NCBI GenBank assembly: GCA_035476635.1
Contig: DATILI010000001.1
Location: 1 to 9,506 of the forward strand
From: DATILI01 sp035476635
GTDB lineage: Bacteria; Pseudomonadota; Gammaproteobacteria; Burkholderiales; Burkholderiaceae_C
Direction of reading: 5' to 3'
DNA: 9,506 nucleotides
Shown here: in pieces, positions 1 to 6,663 of the stretch
Layout of the letters: the number at the start of each line of letters is the position of its first letter
Position numbering within the stretch: position 1 is the first letter of the stretch
Program-made: the position numbers and the translations under genes
Notes under the pieces: generated by a model
What the model was told of the DNA's origin: nothing
Databases searched by the model: none
The model's input: only the letters and a program-made list of their open reading frames with translations

Positions 1-20
1 GAAAGATGCCAGCGTTTCAT
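1..20 (-). CDS. possible start of a gene downstream of mutL (fragment)
   Basis: An ATG on the minus strand lies 4 nt after the mutL TAG stop and opens a frame reading MKRWHL before the window ends. The tight spacing fits a next gene in a mutL operon. In many proteobacteria miaA follows mutL, but these few residues do not look like the usual MiaA N-terminus, so no identity is proposed. It could equally be a chance ATG. Confidence 0.25.
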
Positions 21-24
21 GCGC

Positions 25-1944
25 CTAACGCCCGCGCATGAACAGTGCATCGAGTTCCTTGACCGTGACCTGCCGCCAAGTCGGGCGGCCGTGGTTGCAC
101 TGGTCGGAACGCTCGGTCTCTTCCATCTGGCGCAGCAGCGCATTCATCTCTTCGATCGTGAGCCTGCGATTGGCGCGCACCGCGCCGTGGCAGGCCATGG
201 TGCCGAGCAATTCGTTTTGCGCGCGCTGGATCACGGTGCTTGCGTCGTGCTGGGCCAGCTCGGCCAAGACGCTGCGCGCCAACTCCACGGCATCGCCCTG
301 CGCCAGCGAAGTGGGTACGGCGCGCACGGCCAAGGTCTTTGGCGAGAACGTGGAAACCTCCAGGCCGAGCGTGCGAAGGACGTCGGTGTGGGCTTCCGCG
401 GTGGCCACCTCGTCGGGTGTCGCCGCAAAGGTGGCCGGGATCAGCAGCGGCTGGCTGGCGATGCTGGCGTGCTCCATCTGGGTTTTCAATCGCTCATAGA
501 CGATCCGCTCGTGCGCGGCGTGCATGTCCACGACGACCAGGCCCTGCGCGTTCTCGGCGAGGATGTAGATGCCCTGGAGTTGGGCCAAGGCGCGGCCGAG
601 AGGCCACGCCGCTTGTGTGTCTTCGCGGCCGAGAGGCCACGCCGCTTGTGTGCCCTCGCGGCCGAGAGGCCACGCCCCTTGTGTGTCTTCGCTAGCGGTT
701 GACCAGGCGTTTGCAGGTTCTGTCGATGCAGCCGGTGGCGCGACTTCGCGGAGGTTTTCATCAGCACTGCGAGCGCTGTCGAGCGGCCCGCGCTGCCAAA
801 GTGCCTCGAAGTCAGTCACCCGATGGCCCACGCCGGCGCCGAAATTCATCGCTGGTTGCGCCCAGGGCATGCGGACCACGCTGGAAGTAGTGGAAGGCAC
901 TACGCCGCCGGCCGCAACCAGTGCTGCGCGTGGCGCGGCCAGTGCGTTGTCTACCGCATGCCGCACGGCCTGGTGCACTTCGCGGCTGTCGCGAAAACGC
1001 ACCTCGATCTTGGTCGGGTGCACGTTCACGTCCACGCGCGTGGGATCGATTTCCAGGTAGAGCGCGTAGACCGGCTGGCGCTGGCCGTGCAGCACGTCTT
1101 CATAGGCGCTGCGTGCGGCATGCGTGACCACCTTGTCACGCACATAGCGGCCATTGACGTAGGCAAATTGCTGGTCGGCGCGGGCGCGCGCGGCGTCCGG
1201 GATGCCCGCACGGCCGACCACCCGGATGGCGCCAGCCCGGTAGTCCACCTGCACCGAATGTTCGATGAAATCGGCACCCAGCACATCGGCCAGCCGCAGT
1301 GCTTGCGCCGTGGCGCCATCGCAGGCACGCCACTGCTCCACCAGCTTGCCTTCGTGCCAGATGGCAAAACCCACATCCGGCCGGGCCAGCGCATGGCGGC
1401 GCACGGCCTCGATGCAGTGGGCCAGCTCGGTGGCATCCGTCTTCAGGAATTTGCGCCGCGCGGGTGTGCTGAAGAAGAGTTCCTTGACCTCGACGGTCGT
1501 TCCGGTCGCGCGCGCCACGGGCTTGAGTTCGCCACTGCGGCCGTCCAGCAAAAAGGCGTTGGCCTGGCCATCGGTGCGCGACAGCAGGGCGAGCTCTGCC
1601 ACCGAGTTGATGGCGGCCAGCGCTTCGCCGCGAAATCCCATGGTGCCCACGGATTCCAGATCCTGGAGGCTGGCAATCTTGCTGGTGGCGTGGCGCCTCA
1701 GTGCCGTGGGCAATTCCTCGCGCGGGATGCCGCTGCCATCGTCTTCCACGGAAATTAGCCGCACGCCGCCGGCGAGCAAGCGCACGGTGATCTGGGCGGC
1801 GCCGGCGTCCAGCGCGTTGTCCACCAGCTCGCGCACCACCGAGGCGGGGCGCTCGACCACTTCGCCCGCGGCGATCTGGCTGATCAGCTCGTCGGGCAGT
1901 TCACGGATGGGGCGGCGGGCAGGGGGGGACAGGACGGCGTTCAC
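25..1944 (-). CDS. mutL: DNA mismatch repair protein MutL (endonuclease type)
   Basis: MutL couples MutS mismatch recognition to strand incision. The 639-residue protein has the N-terminal GHKL ATPase: ELVDNALDAGA at 39-49 (catalytic Glu39, Mg-binding Asn43), DDGSGI at 68-73, ATSKI at 86-90 and GFRGEA at 103-108. The C-terminal dimerisation/nuclease domain carries DMHAAHERIVYE at 473-484, a form of the DQHA(X)2E(X)4E metal-binding motif, plus ACH at 584-586 and CNHGRP at 616-621. This indicates a nicking MutL like those of species without MutH (family knowledge), not the E. coli type. The start is GTG; an in-frame TAG lies just upstream and no strong ribosome site is visible, so translation may depend on the upstream gene, whose stop is 58 nt away. 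The inter-domain linker contains three 11-residue repeats (419-451). Identity is secure. Confidence 0.97.
   Translation of the reverse strand: MNAVLSPPARRPIRELPDELISQIAAGEVVERPASVVRELVDNALDAGAAQITVRLLAGGVRLISVEDDGSGIPREELPTALRRHATSKIASLQDLESVGTMGFRGEALAAINSVAELALLSRTDGQANAFLLDGRSGELKPVARATGTTVEVKELFFSTPARRKFLKTDATELAHCIEAVRRHALARPDVGFAIWHEGKLVEQWRACDGATAQALRLADVLGADFIEHSVQVDYRAGAIRVVGRAGIPDAARARADQQFAYVNGRYVRDKVVTHAARSAYEDVLHGQRQPVYALYLEIDPTRVDVNVHPTKIEVRFRDSREVHQAVRHAVDNALAAPRAALVAAGGVVPSTTSSVVRMPWAQPAMNFGAGVGHRVTDFEALWQRGPLDSARSADENLREVAPPAASTEPANAWSTASEDTQGAWPLGREGTQAAWPLGREDTQAAWPLGRALAQLQGIYILAENAQGLVVVDMHAAHERIVYERLKTQMEHASIASQPLLIPATFAATPDEVATAEAHTDVLRTLGLEVSTFSPKTLAVRAVPTSLAQGDAVELARSVLAELAQHDASTVIQRAQNELLGTMACHGAVRANRRLTIEEMNALLRQMEETERSDQCNHGRPTWRQVTVKELDALFMRGR
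592..690. repeat. three tandem 33-bp repeats inside mutL
   Basis: Three head-to-tail units lie at 592-624, 625-657 and 658-690. Unit 2 differs from unit 1 at two bases and unit 3 at one base. On the mutL strand each encodes EDTQ(A/G)AWPLGR or EGTQAAWPLGR, at residues 419-451. The array sits at the end of the flexible linker, directly before the C-terminal domain. Because the unit is a multiple of three, copy-number change would keep the frame. The unit has no stop codon in any of the six frames. Confidence 0.95.
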
Positions 1945-2002
1945 CCGCCGATTCTAGGGTTCCTGTCGTCCTTGCGGCCTGTTGGGGCTATTGAACCGGA
2001 GA

Positions 2003-3178
2003 CTACTGCAGCTTGTAGCCGCATTCGCCGCAGAACGCATCGGTGGGCAGGATGGCGACCTTGCAGTTCGGGCAGGCCAGCACCGCAGCTGCCGGCTGGA
2101 CAGGCAGAGCGTAAGCCGGCGCAGTGATGACGGCTGCCATGGGCGCAACCGGCGGCGGCCCACCGGCGGCCGGCCGGTTGGCGTATTGCTGCGCGGAGGC
2201 CTGGGCTTGCGCCTGTACCTCGCGCGCCCTGGCCCTGGCGGCGGCGATTTTCTCGTCGACCACGGCTTGCTCGGCGGCCAGGTCCAGGCCGTCCAGTGCC
2301 CGCAGGTAAACCGTGCAGGCGCCGCGCAGGTAGACCATGCCGGGCAAGGTAAAGGCCACGGCAAACAGGATGCCGCCGCCGATCGCCGCTGCCGCGGCAT
2401 GGCCCGCGAAGCCGCCCATCCCACCCATGCCAGCGCCCATGCCGTCCAGACCACCGCCAGCCATGCCCATCAGGCTGCCCATGCCTGCGCCGCCGCCCAG
2501 GATTGGGACCGATGCCAGGGTGGTCACGGCCACGCCGCTGAACAGGATGGCGCCGATCAGGAAGCCGACGATACCGGCAATGAAGGCCACAGCGATCATG
2601 AGCAGCAGCACCAGCAGCAAGCGCTTGCGTGCGATGGCCAGCAGCTGGCTGATGCACTGCATGGTGGTGGCGCCGCTCCAGATCGACGGGGCCGACAGCG
2701 GGAACACCACGGTTGGCAGCGCAAAGACCGCGATGCCCGCAATCACCACAGAGACGGGGAATACCACCGCATACAGCACCGGGCCCAGGAATGGAATCTT
2801 GCAGATGAACAGCACGACGGCCAGTGCCAGAAAGCCCGCCAGATAGACCAGCCCGAGCAGCAGGAACACCAGGATCAGCCGGTGCGAGGTGGCCAGCGAG
2901 GCCATGACGGCCGCCATCGCGGGGCGCGAGGCATAGCCCTTGGCTTCGTCCATGATCATCATGCCGGCCGCATTGGCACCATAAAACAGCACGGCGTAGC
3001 CGAGCAGGGCAAAGAGCACCAAGAAGATCCAGCTCACGCTGGTCAACAGGCCGCCCAGCGCAATCACCAGCGCCGTTGCAACCAGCGTTGCGAGCAGCAA
3101 CAGCACGGCACGCCAGTTGCGAATGGCGTCGATGCTGTCGAGCAGCGAGCCGCTGTTTCGGATTTGTTGTGAAAGCAT
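2003..3178 (-). CDS. polytopic membrane protein with C-terminal zinc ribbon, function unknown
   Basis: Not recognised as a named family. The 391-residue protein has hydrophobic segments at about 24-46, 48-70, 100-126, 130-160, 187-222 and 262-283, so it is probably an inner-membrane protein with five to seven spans. A Gly/Met-rich loop fills about 228-258. After the last span come an Ala/Arg/Gln-rich, probably helical stretch (297-332), a Pro/Ala linker, and a terminal zinc ribbon with CPNC at 369-372 and CGEC at 383-386. The ATG at 3178 has a strong AGGAGG site at 3185-3190, 6 nt away. The gene lies 61 nt after another zinc-ribbon membrane gene and 58 nt before mutL, all in one direction, so an operon is likely. 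Shared ribbons suggest a joint role for the two proteins, which is inference. Confidence 0.85.
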   Translation of the reverse strand: MLSQQIRNSGSLLDSIDAIRNWRAVLLLLATLVATALVIALGGLLTSVSWIFLVLFALLGYAVLFYGANAAGMMIMDEAKGYASRPAMAAVMASLATSHRLILVFLLLGLVYLAGFLALAVVLFICKIPFLGPVLYAVVFPVSVVIAGIAVFALPTVVFPLSAPSIWSGATTMQCISQLLAIARKRLLLVLLLMIAVAFIAGIVGFLIGAILFSGVAVTTLASVPILGGGAGMGSLMGMAGGGLDGMGAGMGGMGGFAGHAAAAAIGGGILFAVAFTLPGMVYLRGACTVYLRALDGLDLAAEQAVVDEKIAAARARAREVQAQAQASAQQYANRPAAGGPPPVAPMAAVITAPAYALPVQPAAAVLACPNCKVAILPTDAFCGECGYKLQ

Positions 3179-3239
3179 GGCGCTTCCTCCTGGCGTTGGT
3201 CGGCGTTGAGGGAAAAAATTGTCAATAGGGGATCAGTCC

Positions 3240-4430
3240 TTAGCCGCCCGGATTGCGGTTCTGCTCGTCGCGGCGGCGGTTCTCTTCGCGTATCTGCACG
3301 CACTGCGGATGGTTTCGGAACTGCGGCGTGGCGCACTGCTCGTTCAAGCACATCGCGAGGGCAATGAAGACGCGCGAGCCGCAGGCGTCCTTCGGGCTGG
3401 ACGGCCCACTGGGTTGCGCCGGTGCGGCCTCCGGGGCCGGGCGCGAAGTTGCTGGTGGCGCGGGCAGTGGTTGGGGTGCGGTCGTTGCCGGGCGTGACGT
3501 GCTCGGCGGTGGCGGCAGTGGCAATGGCGTGGCGCTCTGCGGGGCCGGCCGCGCGACTGGTGGTGGCGGTGGCCGTGATGTGGCAGGCGGCGGCGGCAGC
3601 GGCAATGGCCGCGTTGCGGCCCCGGGCGGAGTGGCCTCCGATCGGGGTTGGGTTGGCTGCGGCACCGCCGCGGGCGGTTGAGGAGGCGCCGGCGGCGGCA
3701 AAGGCATCGGGGCAGGTGCCGGGGCAGGCGTTGGGGCCGGGGCCGGCGGTGGCTCGGGCGCGGGTGCCGGCGGCGCAGGCTCGACAGGGGCGGCCGGAGG
3801 CGCAGCAGGAGCGGGCATTGGCGCCGGGACAGGCGCCGGCACGGTAGCGGCTGGCGATTTGTCGCGTTGCGTCCACCAATAGCCGCCGCCTGCGGCGAGC
3901 GCGATCACGGCCACTGCAATGCCGCCAATCAGCAGGGCCTTGCTGCCGCCCTGGCCGGGTACCGGCGCCGCGGGAAACGCCGGCGGCTGGGTCCGCGCAA
4001 ACGCCGGAGGCTGGGCCGCAGGCTTGGGGGCGGGCGTGGGAACCGGCGCCGGTGCGGGCGCAAAGACGGCGGCCGGCGGCGTTGCCGGTCGTGGCGCGAC
4101 GGGCGCGGCCGGCACTGGCGCTGGCGCTGCGCTGGCCGGGGCGGTGATCGCCGGCTTGACGCGGGCCAGCATGGTGCCGCACTTCTTGCAGAACTTGGCA
4201 CCCGGGTCGTTGGCTTGGCCACAGGCCTGGCAATTGAACTTGTCCGTCAAGTCAGCGCTTGCCACGGCGGGAGCGACGGGGGCGGAAGGCGGTGGTGGCG
4301 GTGGTGGTGGCGGAGATGCGGCCGACGAGTCGGCCGGGGGCGCCGCAGCGGTCAGGCGGCCGCCGCATTTTTTGCAGAACTTCGCGGTCAGGCTGTTTTC
4401 AGTAGCGCACTGGGGACAGACATTCACCAT
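3240..4430 (-). CDS. double zinc-ribbon, single-span protein with long Pro/Ala-rich region, function unknown
   Basis: Not recognised as a named family. The 396-residue protein has two N-terminal zinc ribbons (C5, C8, C19, C22 and C67, C70, C81, C84; each CxxC-x10-CxxC, ending CKKCG), joined by a polyproline linker. One transmembrane segment lies at about 164-183, followed by WWTQRDK. Positions 195-345 are almost wholly Pro/Ala, with imperfect repeats of PLPLPPPP(A/S)TSRP around 275-331. The C-terminal tail (350-396) has four cysteines (350, 361, 366, 377) and a charged end. The layout suggests cytoplasmic ribbons and an extracytoplasmic Pro-rich stalk with a Cys tail; orientation is inferred. 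The start at 4430 is chosen because AGGAGG precedes it by 9 nt and the first zinc ribbon begins at once; a longer in-frame reading to 4649 would cross the likely promoter. It heads a probable operon with the next zinc-ribbon gene and mutL. Confidence 0.82.
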   Translation of the reverse strand: MVNVCPQCATENSLTAKFCKKCGGRLTAAAPPADSSAASPPPPPPPPPSAPVAPAVASADLTDKFNCQACGQANDPGAKFCKKCGTMLARVKPAITAPASAAPAPVPAAPVAPRPATPPAAVFAPAPAPVPTPAPKPAAQPPAFARTQPPAFPAAPVPGQGGSKALLIGGIAVAVIALAAGGGYWWTQRDKSPAATVPAPVPAPMPAPAAPPAAPVEPAPPAPAPEPPPAPAPTPAPAPAPMPLPPPAPPQPPAAVPQPTQPRSEATPPGAATRPLPLPPPPATSRPPPPPVARPAPQSATPLPLPPPPSTSRPATTAPQPLPAPPATSRPAPEAAPAQPSGPSSPKDACGSRVFIALAMCLNEQCATPQFRNHPQCVQIREENRRRDEQNRNPGG

Positions 4431-4439
4431 ACACACAAC

Positions 4440-4445
4440 CCTCCT
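4440..4445 (-). promoter_or_regulatory. ribosome binding site fixing the start of the double zinc-ribbon gene
   Basis: AGGAGG on the minus strand, 9 nt before the ATG at 4430. It decides between this start and an upstream in-frame ATG at 4649, which would add about 73 residues with no domain character. Confidence 0.8.
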
Positions 4446-4512
4446 GCATATTGTTGCCGTTGGGCGCGGCGGCAATGCAAGATGCAGCGCGCCGGTACCG
4501 TTTGGCCGCTGA

Positions 4513-4542
4513 ATGCTAGCAAACTTCCTGCCTGCCGGGCAA
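4513..4542 (-). promoter_or_regulatory. candidate sigma-70 promoter for the zinc-ribbon genes
   Basis: On the minus strand TTGCCC (4537-4542) is separated by 18 nt from TAGCAT (4513-4518), with a TGn extended -10 just before it. Each hexamer matches four of six consensus bases. Transcription would begin near 4506 and leave a leader of about 75 nt before the ATG at 4430. This is a by-eye match only. Confidence 0.35.
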
Positions 4543-4602
4543 TTTCTCTGAGGATCGCGGCCGATTTCGGGCGTGCGGCGCAGGGCCCGATAATCGGTGC
4601 CG

Positions 4603-5253
4603 ATGGAAACCCTTGCCCTTTTGATCGACTTTATCCTGCACGTGGACAAGCACCTTGAGGTCTTTGTTGCGAACTACGGTGCCTGGGTCTATGCGCTGTT
4701 GTTTTTGATCATTTTTGTCGAGACCGGCGTCGTGGTCATGCCATTTCTTCCGGGTGATTCGCTGCTGTTCGTGGTGGGTGCGATGTGCGGTGTCGGGTTG
4801 ATGAACTTTTCCGTCTCGGTCGGCCTGTTGTTTGCCGCGGCCGTGCTGGGCAACCAGTCGAACTACGCCCTGGGCCGCTACTTCGGCCCCAAGGTGTTCC
4901 AGTGGGAAGACTCGAAGTTTTTCAACAAGCGAGCGTTCAACCAGGCGCATGCCTTCTATGAGCGCTACGGCGGCATCACCATCGTCGCGGCGCGCTTCAT
5001 GCCGTTCTTGCGCACCTTTGCGCCCTTTGTGGCGGGCGTGGCCCAGATGACCCGCAGCAAATTCACCTTCTACGACGTGACCGGCGGCGCACTGTGGGTG
5101 GGCGGCATCATCACCATCGGTTATTTCTTCGGCAATATCCCGTTCGTGAAAATGAACCTGGACAAGATCATCTGGGCGATGATCCTGATCCCCGGAGTGG
5201 TCGTCCTCTATGGCGCATGGAAAGCACGGCGCAAGGCCGCGACGGCGGGCTGA
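4603..5253 (+). CDS. DedA-family inner-membrane protein (YqjA/YghB type)
   Basis: DedA proteins are polytopic inner-membrane proteins; members have been linked to undecaprenyl-phosphate recycling, membrane potential and envelope stress resistance (family knowledge). The 216-residue protein shows the family signature: FVETGVVVMPFLPGDSLLF with Glu40 and Asp52, GNQSNYALGRYFG at 83-95, and ARFMPFLRTFAPFVAG at 130-145 with Arg131 and Arg137. These four charged residues lie almost where the essential E39, D51, R130 and R136 of E. coli YqjA lie. Hydrophobic segments follow at about 160-180 and 188-206. The ATG at 4603 is preferred; a GTG two codons upstream (4597) is possible. Neither has a clear ribosome site. 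The gene diverges from the zinc-ribbon genes (172 nt between) and is followed after about 100 nt by the oxygenase genes. The exact paralogue and substrate cannot be settled from sequence alone. Confidence 0.93.
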   Translation: METLALLIDFILHVDKHLEVFVANYGAWVYALLFLIIFVETGVVVMPFLPGDSLLFVVGAMCGVGLMNFSVSVGLLFAAAVLGNQSNYALGRYFGPKVFQWEDSKFFNKRAFNQAHAFYERYGGITIVAARFMPFLRTFAPFVAGVAQMTRSKFTFYDVTGGALWVGGIITIGYFFGNIPFVKMNLDKIIWAMILIPGVVVLYGAWKARRKAATAG

Positions 5254-5289
5254 CCGGGTGGTGGATAGTGTGAACGCCACTGGTAAAAA

Positions 5290-5309
5290 ATGATAAGTTA
5301 GCTTATCAT
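5290..5309. promoter_or_regulatory. perfect palindrome in the oxygenase promoter region, likely regulator operator
   Basis: Arms ATGATAAG and CTTATCAT are exact reverse complements around a TTAG spacer. The right half contains TATCAT (5304-5309), a five-of-six match to a -10 box, so a bound dimer would block transcription. It lies 47 nt before the oxygenase ATG. The size and AT-rich dyad suit a MarR dimer, and a marR gene lies 2.2 kb downstream of the palindrome. No T-run follows on either strand, so a terminator is unlikely. The assignment to MarR is inference. Confidence 0.6.
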
Positions 5310-5343
5310 CTCGCCAGGACGACAGCGGCCGCGGCCGCAACGA

Positions 5344-5348
5344 AGAGG
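5344..5348 (+). promoter_or_regulatory. ribosome binding site of the oxygenase large-subunit gene
   Basis: AGAGG lies 7 nt before the ATG at 5356 and supports that start. The leader just upstream contains a GC-only GCGGCC repeat stretch (5326-5339). Confidence 0.6.
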
Positions 5349-5355
5349 CGACACC

Positions 5356-6663
5356 ATGAACGCACCGCAAACCCTTTCGCGCTGGAGCCAGCCTGGCTCC
5401 AGCCGCGTGCCTTTCTGGGTCTATACCGACGCCCAGCTCTACCAGCGTGAACTCGACGCGGTTTTCTACGGCAAGCACTGGTGCTACGTGGGCCTGGCAA
5501 TCGAGGTGCCGAATGCGGGCGACTACAAGCTGAGTTTTGTGGGCGAGCGCCAAGTGATCCTGGTGCGCGACCGCGTGGCGCCCAAAGACCGGGGCATTGA
5601 CCACGGCATCCGCGTGGTTGAAAACCGCTGCGCACACCGCGGCGTGCGCTTTTGCCAGGAGCCGCACGGCAACGCGCGTAGTTTCGTCTGTCCGTACCAC
5701 CAGTGGACCTACAAGCTCAATGGCGATCTGGCCGGCCTGCCGTTCAAGGATGGCGTGAAGGATGGCGACTGCGTGAATGGCGGCATGCCTGCGGACTTCG
5801 ACCTCAGCCAGCATGGCCTGACCAAGCTGCGCGTCGCCGTACTGCACGGGCTGGTATTTGCGACTTTCAGCGAAGACACGGAGCCGCTGGAGGAGTACCT
5901 GGGGCCGAATGTGATGCCCTGGCTGGACCGGATCTTCAAGGGCCGCCAGCTGACGCTGTTGGGCTACAACCGCCAGCGCATTCCAGGCAACTGGAAGCTG
6001 ATGATGGAGAACATCAAGGATCCGTACCACCCTGGCCTGCTGCACACCTGGTTCGTCACCTTCGGCCTGTGGCGGGCCGATCAGAAAAGCCGCATGGTGA
6101 TGGATGCGCAGGGCCGGCATGCGGTGATGATTTCGCGCCGCAACGATGGTGGCCAGGCCGCGGTCACCGAGGGCGTGACCTCGTTCAAGGCCAACATGAC
6201 CTTGCACGACGACCGGCTGCTCGACGTGGTGCCCGAGGCATGGTGGAAGGTGCCCGATCCTGCCGACCCCGGCAAGGAAATCATGCCCACGGTCACCATG
6301 ATCACGCTGTTCCCCAGCCTGATCATCCAGCAGCAAGTCAACTCGCTTTCCACCCGCCACATCGTGCCGCGCGGTGAGGGCGAGTTTGATTTCGTCTGGA
6401 CCCACTTCGGCTTTGCCGACGACAGCGAAGAGATGACCCGGCGCAGGCTGCGCCAGGCCAATCTGTTCGGCCCCGCGGGTTTTGTGAGTGCCGATGACGG
6501 CGAGGTGATCGAGTTCAGCCAGCAGGGTTTCAGCCAGTGGGGCGAGAGCGGCAGCACCTTGTGCGAGCTCGGTGGCACCGGCACGGAAATGACCGAGCAC
6601 ATGGTGACCGAGACCCTGATCCGCAGCATGTACGCTTACTGGAAGAAGGTGATGGCGGTATGA
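5356..6663 (+). CDS. Rieske aromatic ring-hydroxylating oxygenase, large subunit (NagG/AndAc-like)
   Basis: Catalytic alpha subunit of a Rieske non-heme-iron oxygenase that activates O2 to hydroxylate an aromatic ring. In the 435-residue protein the Rieske [2Fe-2S] ligands are Cys92, His94, Cys112 and His115 (CAH-x17-CPYH). The catalytic domain has GNWKLMMENIKDPYHPGLLH (211-230), giving bridging Asp222 and iron ligands His225 and His230; FGPAGFVSADDGE (371-383) supplies the third ligand at Asp380 or Asp381. The IKDPYHPGLLHTWF block and the C-terminal TETLIRSMYAYW are as I remember them in salicylate 5-hydroxylase NagG and anthranilate dioxygenase AndAc. Substrate is therefore probably a 2-substituted benzoate, but it cannot be assigned. 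The small subunit follows with overlapping stop and start codons. Electron-transfer partners are absent from the window. An extra stretch at about 73-84 precedes the Rieske motif. Confidence 0.93.
   Translation: MNAPQTLSRWSQPGSSRVPFWVYTDAQLYQRELDAVFYGKHWCYVGLAIEVPNAGDYKLSFVGERQVILVRDRVAPKDRGIDHGIRVVENRCAHRGVRFCQEPHGNARSFVCPYHQWTYKLNGDLAGLPFKDGVKDGDCVNGGMPADFDLSQHGLTKLRVAVLHGLVFATFSEDTEPLEEYLGPNVMPWLDRIFKGRQLTLLGYNRQRIPGNWKLMMENIKDPYHPGLLHTWFVTFGLWRADQKSRMVMDAQGRHAVMISRRNDGGQAAVTEGVTSFKANMTLHDDRLLDVVPEAWWKVPDPADPGKEIMPTVTMITLFPSLIIQQQVNSLSTRHIVPRGEGEFDFVWTHFGFADDSEEMTRRRLRQANLFGPAGFVSADDGEVIEFSQQGFSQWGESGSTLCELGGTGTEMTEHMVTETLIRSMYAYWKKVMAV

Noticed and set aside
823..1758. Open frame on the plus strand opposite mutL
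   Set aside because: Shadow of the MutL ATPase region, which carries clear motifs on the other strand.
3220..3225. Perfect TTGACA (minus strand) between the two zinc-ribbon genes, suggesting an internal promoter
   Set aside because: No -10-like hexamer lies 16-19 nt downstream (the sequence there is GC-rich), so it is probably chance.
4431..4649. N-terminal extension of the double zinc-ribbon protein to an ATG at 4649
   Set aside because: The extension has no domain character, overlaps a likely promoter and the divergent dedA start, and a strong ribosome site points to the ATG at 4430.
5266..5284. AGTG/CACT hairpin after dedA as a terminator
   Set aside because: Only four base pairs, and it is followed by an A-run on the plus strand instead of a T-run.
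4516..6600. Long open frame on the minus strand (694 codons) opposite dedA and the oxygenase large-subunit gene
   Set aside because: It is the antisense shadow of two confidently identified genes in GC-rich DNA; the protein is low-complexity His/Arg/Ala/Gly-rich with no recognisable domain and no ribosome site was evident.
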